Source: JBLIOB01 sp047639575 | GTDB taxonomy: Bacteria; Bacteroidota; Bacteroidia; Flavobacteriales_D; Parvicellaceae | Reading direction: 5' to 3' | DNA length: 10,617 bases | NCBI GenBank assembly: GCA_047639575.1 | Contig: JBLIOB010000136.1 | Coordinates: forward strand, 1 to 10,617 | Part shown: positions 1 to 5,297 of the stretch, piece after piece | Layout of the letters: each line of letters opens with the position of its first letter | Numbering within the stretch: the first letter of the stretch is position 1 | Translations under genes and position numbers: made by a program | The notes under the pieces: generated by a model | Databases searched by the model: none | Seen by the model: the letters and a program-made list of their open reading frames with translations, nothing else | Told to the model about the DNA's origin: nothing

Positions 1-221
1 ATTTAAGAGAAACAGATACCGACTATAAAAGTCAATTATTAATCTGGTCTCAGAAAAATGGTCTGAAATTAGAATACCGAGTTACAGAAGTTCAATCCAA
101 AGTGACGAAGTATTTGGCCAAACTATACGTTGATTCTGATTTTGTATCAGAAGCTATTGGAAGATCTAAAAAGGAAGCGGAGAAGTTAGCAGCAAGATCA
201 GCATTTAAAAAGTTGATCTAA
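1..221 (+). CDS. rnc: Ribonuclease III, C-terminal fragment (dsRNA-binding domain), cut by window edge
   Basis: The reading frame is open from base 3 to a TAA at 219-221 and encodes the last 72 residues of a protein. The fragment matches a double-stranded RNA-binding domain. It opens with TDYKSQLLIWSQKNG, the usual first helix after the RNase III catalytic domain. A beta-sheet stretch (LEYRVTEVQS) follows, and it ends in the basic second helix GRSKKEAEKLAARSAFKKLI, where the KKEAE...AA pattern is the RNA-contacting signature. RNase III cleaves dsRNA in rRNA precursors and some mRNAs in the cytoplasm. The catalytic domain lies upstream of the window, so its active site cannot be checked. The stop codon overlaps the stop of the convergent phosphatase gene by four bases. 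The family call is strong for the domain. The specific assignment to RNase III rests on the helix-1 wording and on pyk lying downstream. Confidence 0.85.
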   Translation, partial: LRETDTDYKSQLLIWSQKNGLKLEYRVTEVQSKVTKYLAKLYVDSDFVSEAIGRSKKEAEKLAARSAFKKLI

Positions 222-2251
222 AACCGAACAGCAAAAAAACAAACGTCATCCACCTGTTCAAGGCTACCTCTCCAGGTTTCAAATGCCTCATCAATTGTCT
301 TTTTTTGCTCTTTCATGGGTAGATCATGAATGGATAGAAGCAACTTTCTCAAGTTAGCAGGTTTAAATTTTTTCCCTCTTTCTCCTCCAAACTGATCTAC
401 GAATCCGTCTGTAAATACGTAGATTAAATCTCCTTTTTTTAATTCAAACTCGTGAGTAGGATAAGGAATCGGGTTGTCTACAATTCCGATTGCTTGTTTA
501 CTTGCTTTGGTCTCCATAAGCGCTCCATTTCTAATCACCCAAAGTGCATTGTTGGCGCCTGCAAACTTTAGAATTGAACCCTGAATGGCACACAAGGAAA
601 CATCCATACCATCTTTCACATCGTTTTCACTGTTTTCAAAAGTTTGAACTACCAACTCTCTAGTTTTGGTAAGGATTTCCCCTGGATCAGTACGGCCAAA
701 TTCTCTTACTGCTCTATTCATTGCATTGTCACAAACAACACTTACCATTGCTCCTGGAACTCCATGTCCGGTGCAATCTGCGGCTGCGTAAATTATAATC
801 GGCTCGGCTTCGGTTAAAACGGTTTCCATCCAATAGAAGTCGCCAGCCACGATGTCTTTAGGTTTGTAGAGTATGAAGCTATCTGCAAAAGTATCCTCAA
901 CGAGGCTCATAGGAGGCATAATAGCTTCTTGAATCCTTCTAGCATACGTAATAGAATCTGTTATTTCATTGTTCTTTTCCTCTAATTCATCATATGCATG
1001 ATCAACGGTTTTCTTTTGTTCCTCGATTAGTGCCTTTTGCTTTCGAATTAATCGGAAGCGATTTAGCAGGAAAATAGTAAAGATTATAACCAGAACTAAT
1101 CCAATCGAAACAGATGAAATGATAATATTCAGGTTAGTTTGTTTTTCTTCCGCAACATCATCTCTCCGTTTTAATTCGGCTTCATGGTTTGCTTTTTCAA
1201 TCGCTTCTTTTTTTGCGAAATCATATTTGAATTTTTGTTTGATTACTTCATTACGATTTTCCTCACTTCTTATACTGTTTATCATAAGCATATACTGCTC
1301 GTGCATTTCCAGTGCTTTTAGGTTGTTTCCAATTGCCTTGTAAGCGAGGTATAAAATTTCTGCAGCATCTTTAATCTCGGTTGCACCATCCACTTGCTCC
1401 GCAATAGTTAAAGCTCTAGATGAAGACTCGATGGCAGCCTGGTAGTTTTCCTGTCTTAGATGGGTCAGGCCTGAATTGTTTAATGAAAAGGCCATCCCTT
1501 TTTTGTCAGACATTGCTTCATATATGTCTAAGCTTTGAGTAAAATAATCATGGGCTAAATTGAACTTTTCTTGATCTCGATAGAGGATCCCAATGTTTCC
1601 ATGCGATGTGCCAATTCCATTTTTATCGTCTAATTCTTCACGCAAAGCCAAACTTCTTAAATGATAGTCTATCGCATTTTCATAGTCTTTATCGGACTCA
1701 TAAATGATTCCAATGTTGTTGAGTGTTGTCGCAATGCCTAGTTTGTCATTTAATTCTGTGGCAATCGCGATGCTTTTGTGATAATATTCAAGGGCCATTT
1801 TGCTATCGTCCTGTGCCCAATAAATCATTCCAATGTTATTTAATGACCCTGAAATACCAGCTTTGTCTTTTATTTGCTCTTTAATTTTTAAACTTCCAGT
1901 ATGGCAATCTATAGCCATCCCATAGTCACCATGATCATGGTAAATTAACCCAAGGTTGTTCAAAGAGCGAGCCATTTGATTGAGATAATAATGCCGCTCT
2001 GAAGCAGGCGTTTGTCGCGCCAAATTATAGGTACATAACGTTTCAATTTTCTTGTTCAAATCAAAATCAAGTTCGGGGTCAGAAATGTATATTTCATAGT
2101 CCCAGGCGAGATATGCGTTTACAATGTTGCTGTCGTTATCTGCCGTTTCAATAATTGATTTATATTTTTCTATTCGCTCGATTTGATCCCCAGATAGTTG
2201 ACCGAATGATAGATACGGGAATAATGCTAGAAAGATTAAAAATAGCTTCAC
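218..2251 (-). CDS. Membrane-anchored TPR-repeat protein with C-terminal SpoIIE/PP2C-type phosphatase
   Basis: This is probably a signalling serine/threonine phosphatase that senses something through periplasmic repeats. I chose the GTG at 2249-2251 as start (677 aa) because it gives a clean signal peptide, MKLFLIFLALFPYLSFGQ. The frame also stays open to a TTG at 2300-2302 (694 aa), but that codon sits inside a candidate -7 promoter box. In 694-aa numbering, five TPRs of 40 residues each span about 112-305 (repeating NNIGIIY...A..Y...SL.I). One membrane helix lies at about 391-414 and a coiled coil at about 415-450 ending in ITYARRIQEAIMPP. The SpoIIE domain runs from about 470 to the end. 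Its metal-site motifs are GDFYW (487-491), DCTGHGVPGA (509-518), DGMDVSLC (564-571), TDGF (631-634) and DDV (685-687), so it looks catalytically intact. The TPRs should be periplasmic and the phosphatase cytoplasmic. No partner kinase, anti-sigma factor or antagonist lies nearby, so its target is unknown. Confidence 0.9.
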   Translation of the reverse strand: MKLFLIFLALFPYLSFGQLSGDQIERIEKYKSIIETADNDSNIVNAYLAWDYEIYISDPELDFDLNKKIETLCTYNLARQTPASERHYYLNQMARSLNNLGLIYHDHGDYGMAIDCHTGSLKIKEQIKDKAGISGSLNNIGMIYWAQDDSKMALEYYHKSIAIATELNDKLGIATTLNNIGIIYESDKDYENAIDYHLRSLALREELDDKNGIGTSHGNIGILYRDQEKFNLAHDYFTQSLDIYEAMSDKKGMAFSLNNSGLTHLRQENYQAAIESSSRALTIAEQVDGATEIKDAAEILYLAYKAIGNNLKALEMHEQYMLMINSIRSEENRNEVIKQKFKYDFAKKEAIEKANHEAELKRRDDVAEEKQTNLNIIISSVSIGLVLVIIFTIFLLNRFRLIRKQKALIEEQKKTVDHAYDELEEKNNEITDSITYARRIQEAIMPPMSLVEDTFADSFILYKPKDIVAGDFYWMETVLTEAEPIIIYAAADCTGHGVPGAMVSVVCDNAMNRAVREFGRTDPGEILTKTRELVVQTFENSENDVKDGMDVSLCAIQGSILKFAGANNALWVIRNGALMETKASKQAIGIVDNPIPYPTHEFELKKGDLIYVFTDGFVDQFGGERGKKFKPANLRKLLLSIHDLPMKEQKKTIDEAFETWRGSLEQVDDVCFFAVRF

Positions 2252-2298
2252 TGGAAACTTGATTATTATCCGAATTAAAATCAGATCAATTGGTGATA

Positions 2299-2327
2299 CC
2301 AAAGTAGTGATTTTCAGCTGAGCACAA
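2299..2327 (-). promoter_or_regulatory. Candidate Bacteroidetes promoter for the TPR/SpoIIE gene
   Basis: On the minus strand, TTG at 2327-2325 is followed after 18 bases by TACTTTGG at 2306-2299. This is one mismatch from the Bacteroidetes -7 consensus TAnnTTTG, with acceptable spacing to a -33 TTG. Transcription would begin a few bases further on, near 2292. That leaves about 40 bases of leader before the GTG start at 2251 and makes the more distant TTG start at 2302 unlikely. The call rests on motif matching only. Confidence 0.4.
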
Positions 2328-2333
2328 CACGAA

Positions 2334-2349
2334 TATACCGTTTGGTATA
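2334..2349. promoter_or_regulatory. TetR-type operator 1 (palindrome TATACC-GTTT-GGTATA)
   Basis: This is a perfect inverted repeat with 6-bp arms around a 4-bp centre, ending 24 bases upstream of the tetR start. It lies just upstream of the tetR -7 box at 2357-2364, across the region where the -33 contact would fall, so binding should block tetR transcription. It also sits immediately upstream of the divergent candidate promoter at 2299-2327. The core and right flank (ATACCGNTTGGTATAAAAAG, 2335-2354) recur at 2990-3009 in front of the hydrolase gene. That recurrence is the main reason to call it an operator for the adjacent TetR protein. Confidence 0.7.
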
Positions 2350-2356
2350 AAAAGTG

Positions 2357-2364
2357 TATATTTG
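2357..2364 (+). promoter_or_regulatory. -7 promoter box of tetR (TATATTTG)
   Basis: TATATTTG is a perfect match to the Bacteroidetes -7 element TAnnTTTG and ends 9 bases before the tetR ATG at 2374. Transcription would start at about 2368-2374, giving a leaderless or nearly leaderless mRNA. No clear -33 TTTG is seen at the usual distance, because that stretch is occupied by the operator palindrome. Confidence 0.45.
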
Positions 2365-2373
2365 TACAATTAA

Positions 2374-2970
2374 ATGGCTACAAAAGCAGAAATAACGACT
2401 CAATATATAATCGAAAAGGTGGCGCCTGTGTTTAATAAAAGAGGCTTTTTTGCTACGTCCATGGCCGACATTACCAAGGTGACTGGCCTCACCAAAGGAG
2501 CTATCTACGGAAACTTTGAAAACAAGGAGCACTTGGCAATTGAAGTATTTAATTATAACATTAGAAAAATTGTTTGGAAAGTAGCTGACGAAATTAACCA
2601 CGAGGTATCTGCCGAAGCGAAGTTAAAAGCAATGACCAATTTTTATCGCAAATATTATGTGAAAACATTAGAGTTTGGTGGTTGTCCGTTGTTAAACGTG
2701 GGAGTTGATACTAATAATTTAAACGCTAAGCTTCATCAAAGGGTGACGACCGTACTTGGTAAACTTCAAAATAATATTGCGCAAATTATAGAAGAAGGTA
2801 AAGCAAATGGAGAATTTAAAACCGAGTTAGACCCTGTTAAACTTGGAGCTAGGTTTATCTCCCAAATCCAAGGGGCAATATTTTCATCTGTAATGATGAA
2901 AGACCCATTGCATATTGTTGATATGATGGAGTATTTAGATGCGCAAGTTGACAATGAACTAATGAAGTAG
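2374..2970 (+). CDS. TetR/AcrR-family transcriptional regulator
   Basis: A one-component repressor of 198 residues, the usual TetR length. The N-terminal DNA-binding domain covers about 5-55. The helix-turn-helix lies around 28-50, with the hallmark run GLTKGAIYGNFENKEHL (38-54). The C-terminal ligand domain carries GGCPLLN at 102-108, a motif shared with a broad subgroup of TetR proteins that respond to small, often reactive, organic compounds (family knowledge, uncertain here). Cys104 in that motif could be a sensor residue, which is inference. The gene starts at the ATG 9 bases after a TATATTTG box and lies just downstream of a palindromic operator. A second copy of the operator lies in the 46-base gap to the downstream hydrolase. 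The likely circuit is repression of itself and of the hydrolase, relieved by an unknown ligand. Confidence 0.93.
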   Translation: MATKAEITTQYIIEKVAPVFNKRGFFATSMADITKVTGLTKGAIYGNFENKEHLAIEVFNYNIRKIVWKVADEINHEVSAEAKLKAMTNFYRKYYVKTLEFGGCPLLNVGVDTNNLNAKLHQRVTTVLGKLQNNIAQIIEEGKANGEFKTELDPVKLGARFISQIQGAIFSSVMMKDPLHIVDMMEYLDAQVDNELMK

Positions 2971-2989
2971 CATTTTTTTAACTACTAAA

Positions 2990-3003
2990 ATACCGATTGG
3001 TAT
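2990..3003. promoter_or_regulatory. TetR-type operator 2 (palindrome ATACC-GATT-GGTAT)
   Basis: A perfect 5-bp-arm inverted repeat lies in the gap between tetR (stop at 2970) and the hydrolase (ATG at 3017). Over 20 bases (2990-3009) it differs from operator 1 at a single position, the second base of the centre (A instead of T). The match ends exactly where the -7 box begins in the tetR copy. No TAnnTTTG box follows here, so the hydrolase promoter, if it has its own, is not obvious. The site could act on an overlapping promoter or as a roadblock to read-through from tetR. Confidence 0.65.
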
Positions 3004-3016
3004 AAAAAGATAAGAA

Positions 3017-3895
3017 ATGAAAATTTACATGTTTGGAATCCGGGTTTACTATCAGATAATGGGTAGAATTAATCCAAAGCTGGCATCAGAACGGGCCTTC
3101 CGACTTTTTCAACGTACCAGAAACTTAAAGTTTAAAAAACGGGAATTGGCGTTTTATCAAAAGGCACATCATTTTACTGCCCGTTCTTCCGTTAGGGACA
3201 TTAATTGCTATGAAATGGGAGACCCAAATGGGCCACTTGTGTTTCTGGTGCATGGTTGGGAATCGAATGCAGGGAGTATGGCTGGAATCGGCTATAAAAT
3301 GGCCGATAAGGGATTTCACGTGGTAAGTATGGACTTGTCAGCTCATGGGCATGACAACCACTCACACACCAATTTGTTTGAATGTAAAGAAGCGCTATTA
3401 GATGTAATTGATCGGGTATGGCCTTCAAAGCCATTTTCGGTTATTTCCCATTCATTTGGATCTGCAGTTACCACTTTTGCATTGAGCGAAAGGGATTTTA
3501 AAATAGACCAGTTGATTTACCTAACAAGTCCAAACGAACTGTCTGCGATTTTCGAATATTTTAAGGATTTAATTCACCTTCCACAAAAGCCATTTGAGTT
3601 AATCATTGAAAAAGTTAATCGAATGTTTGGTGAGGGTATTGTAAACCTAACGGTTCAAGAAAAAGCCAAGGAAATTAACTACAATCACTTAACGATGATC
3701 CATGATAAGAATGACAAAGTCTTGCCATACATCTATTCCCAGAAGATCTCTAATTATTTACCGAGAACGGAGCTGTACACGCTAGAAAATGCTGGTCATT
3801 ACAGAATGTTGTGGAACGATGAGGTCCATAATCGAATCTCGTTGCAGTTTCCAGAAGCGAAACAAATAAAAGTTTCTATAGCACAGTCAGCTTAG
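3017..3895 (+). CDS. Alpha/beta hydrolase
   Basis: A serine hydrolase of 292 residues with the alpha/beta fold; the substrate cannot be read from the sequence. The oxyanion-hole motif VFLVHGWESN is at 75-84. The nucleophile elbow is SHSFG (144-148), so Ser146 is the likely nucleophile. The acid is in MIHDKNDKVLPY (227-238), with Asp233 the best candidate. The catalytic His261 is in AGHYRML. The elbow begins with Ser where most relatives have Gly (GxSxG), a small but real deviation. No signal peptide is evident: the N-terminus is basic and only mildly hydrophobic, so the enzyme is probably cytoplasmic or peripherally attached. It follows tetR by 46 bases, with a matching operator in between, which suggests it acts on the regulator's inducer or on a related ester or lactone (inference). 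Its stop overlaps that of the convergent membrane-protein gene by four bases. Confidence 0.88.
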   Translation: MKIYMFGIRVYYQIMGRINPKLASERAFRLFQRTRNLKFKKRELAFYQKAHHFTARSSVRDINCYEMGDPNGPLVFLVHGWESNAGSMAGIGYKMADKGFHVVSMDLSAHGHDNHSHTNLFECKEALLDVIDRVWPSKPFSVISHSFGSAVTTFALSERDFKIDQLIYLTSPNELSAIFEYFKDLIHLPQKPFELIIEKVNRMFGEGIVNLTVQEKAKEINYNHLTMIHDKNDKVLPYIYSQKISNYLPRTELYTLENAGHYRMLWNDEVHNRISLQFPEAKQIKVSIAQSA

Positions 3896-4143
3896 TTCTT
3901 CCTTTTTTTACCAACAACAGCTATAATAAAGGGGAATGCGGCAAAGAGAGGAAGTGTATACAAAACGAACATGCCTAAATAGTCCCAAAGCATGAAAACC
4001 AGAATGATTCCCGATAAAATCAAAGCAACAAAAAGGAAGGCCTTCCAAATATTTTTTGACTTGTGATAATCAAAAAAGATAAAAAATAAAGGCGCTAATG
4101 CTGCTGCCAGAAATGCATATTCATATACCGAAATGTCCTCCAT
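3892..4143 (-). CDS. Small integral membrane protein, unknown function
   Basis: An 83-residue protein dominated by hydrophobic segments at about 7-25, 34-53 and 55-77, consistent with three membrane helices. The loop DYHKSKN (25-31) and the basic tail GKKRKN are likely cytoplasmic by the positive-inside rule. I do not recognise a family. The strong hydrophobic pattern, ATG start, and compact fit between a convergent neighbour (4-base stop overlap) and an upstream terminator hairpin support a real gene. No clear promoter or Shine-Dalgarno is seen between its start and the terminator at 4189-4218. The alternative is a chance hydrophobic ORF, since AT-rich DNA gives many Phe, Leu and Ile codons. 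Confidence 0.6.
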   Translation of the reverse strand: MEDISVYEYAFLAAALAPLFFIFFDYHKSKNIWKAFLFVALILSGIILVFMLWDYLGMFVLYTLPLFAAFPFIIAVVGKKRKN

Positions 4144-4188
4144 TAATAAGTTCTATTGCTTTCATTTTATGAAAAAAAGGTACAAAAA

Positions 4189-4218
4189 AAAGGGCCAGTT
4201 CGCTAAAACTGACCCTTT
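4189..4218 (-). terminator. Rho-independent terminator downstream of the lipocalin-like pseudogene
   Basis: A 12-bp stem (4189-4200 with 4207-4218) closes a 6-base loop. On the minus strand the single imperfect position becomes a G-U wobble, while on the plus strand it is a C-A mismatch. The minus-strand RNA then runs into a tract of eight U residues (plus-strand A run 4184-4191). Both features point to termination of minus-strand transcription, 17 bases past the stop codon of the pseudogene at 4235. Confidence 0.8.
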
Positions 4219-4234
4219 CAATAATTTAGGGTTC

Positions 4235-4647
4235 TTACTTAGTCATTACTACAATAATAGAATCTGAATCAGAATCTGTTCCTGAAAAAGAGAATTCAGT
4301 ATCCGTCTGAGTTAAAATGTCAGCACCCATAAGGTCGGCTTCACCAGCGTCCGTGTATTCAAGGCTTATCTTAGTTCCTTTTTAATAAATAGTATAAGTA
4401 AAGTCTGAAGTCAATGCAGGAAATCCAGTTATAGCGAACGTAGATGTTCCATCACAGTCGCCTTTTTTCACTTTACAATTTACCCATGCAAATGTTGAAG
4501 AGGTTGCCGCGTTAATTAGTTGAACATTGTTTTGTTTTAAGCTAGTTACGTTCCAAGTACCTTCTAGGGCTTTTACGATTTTTTGGTCTTTACATGAGCT
4601 TAATACTAATGTAGATATAATTGCAATGTTTGCGTGATTATTTTGAT
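4235..4647 (-). pseudogene. Decayed lipocalin-like lipoprotein gene (in-frame stop, damaged start)
   Basis: One continuous minus-strand frame reads as a lipoprotein. It has a hydrophobic signal (IAIISTLVLSSC, with lipobox Cys codon at 4594-4592), then a lipocalin-like opening LEGTWNVTSLKQNN, a middle with Cys residues (WVNCKVKKGDCDGTSTF), and a C-terminus ending SIIVVMTK at 4235. A TAA at 4384-4382 interrupts it in frame, between FTYTIY and KGTKISLEY, where a single substitution would restore a Lys, Glu or Gln codon. The 5' end is also damaged. No ATG precedes the signal in frame. ATC at 4647-4645, followed by codons for K-I-I-T, looks like a lost ATG plus a one-base deletion, but that reconstruction is inference. 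Intact length would be about 135 residues, typical of small Bacteroidetes lipocalin-like lipoproteins. Upstream bases 4648-4847 hold no gene that I can see. The terminator downstream is intact, which suggests recent inactivation. Confidence 0.7.
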
Positions 4648-4847
4648 TGTGTTAAAGTTTTTGAGTGTTAGTTAAACTGAGTGCAGAATTATTCTTTTTG
4701 ATTTAGTTTAAACTTAGCGCTCATAAAAAAGACGTATTTAAGTTTTAGTAATCAGCGGGTTACGTCATAATTCGCTTCGAGAAGGATTAATATTTTTCTG
4801 AATCTCTTTAATTCTTAGGGCAATGGTAATCTTGAGTGGTTAGATTG

Positions 4848-4855
4848 TATATTTG
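4848..4855 (+). promoter_or_regulatory. -7 promoter box of the IPExxxVDY-pyk operon (TATATTTG)
   Basis: TATATTTG matches the Bacteroidetes TAnnTTTG element exactly and lies 24 bases before the ATG at 4880. A -33 TTG at the ideal distance is not evident (TTG at 4832-4834 is too close). The same octamer precedes tetR at 2357-2364. A longer reading from the TTG at 4853 would start inside this box, which argues for the ATG at 4880 as the true start. Confidence 0.45.
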
Positions 4856-4879
4856 AGGTCGCTGAAGAGTGAGCCAGAA

Positions 4880-5296
4880 ATGAAATACGTACTAGAAGAA
4901 GAATACGATTATGATTTCAAATTAATAGGAATTAGCTGTCACGCTAAAGACTATCGATTGGCTTGGGCTATTAATAAGGAGTTAGGCTACAGAATGGAAA
5001 AAGAGGAATATGCTTTGGACATTCTTAGCAATAACCCTTTAGAAAGAAGCGAACATCCGGTTTATTCTTTTTACGATGAAGACGAACAAAATGAGTATTT
5101 TTTAATTGGTAATCGAGTTGGAGCAGGATATTTAATTCCTGAACTACGACAGGCAGACTTTGTTTTTATGATCAAGGCTTCTTTACCAGTTGATGTAATT
5201 AAGGAAACAACTAACCTTAGAAAAATTGCACTGGTTCTGACTGCATTTGAAATAGATGTGGCAAAATTAAAGTCAAAAAAGAACCTAATATTTTAA
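4880..5296 (+). CDS. IPExxxVDY family protein
   Basis: A 138-residue cytoplasmic protein of a Bacteroidetes-restricted family with no established function. The family's namesake motif is present as IPELRQADF at 86-94 (I-P-E, three residues, then A-D-F in place of V-D-Y). The N-terminus is strongly acidic (LEEEYDYDF) and the C-terminus basic (KLKSKKNLIF). I chose the ATG at 4880 over an in-frame TTG at 4853 because the TTG lies within the -7 box and the ATG gives the normal family N-terminus. It ends one base before the pyk start, so the two are almost certainly cotranscribed. From memory, this family is routinely found beside pyk and rnc in flavobacteria. That constant pairing hints at a role tied to pyruvate kinase or RNA metabolism, but nothing in the sequence proves it. 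Confidence 0.88.
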   Translation: MKYVLEEEYDYDFKLIGISCHAKDYRLAWAINKELGYRMEKEEYALDILSNNPLERSEHPVYSFYDEDEQNEYFLIGNRVGAGYLIPELRQADFVFMIKASLPVDVIKETTNLRKIALVLTAFEIDVAKLKSKKNLIF

Positions 5297-5297
5297 A

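Noticed and set aside
1119..1343. Plus-strand ORF of 74 codons inside the phosphatase gene
   Set aside because: It is antisense to the membrane and coiled-coil part of a well-supported gene. Its Ser/Phe-rich composition is what the opposite strand would give.
1500..1980. Tandem DNA repeat with a period of about 120 bases (recurring CCAATGTT-like strings)
   Set aside because: This is the DNA trace of the 40-residue TPR units in the phosphatase protein. It is diverged at the nucleotide level and not a separate repeat element.
4124..4130. TATACCG half-site resembling the TetR operator, near the small membrane protein start
   Set aside because: The second half of the palindrome is absent and it lies inside the coding region. 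Similar ATACCGA strings at 15-21 and 73-79 show that half-sites occur by chance.
4705..4714. 10-bp palindrome AGTTTAAACT upstream of the lipocalin-like pseudogene
   Set aside because: It is short, A/T-dominated, has no second copy at another promoter, and is not placed against a clear promoter box.
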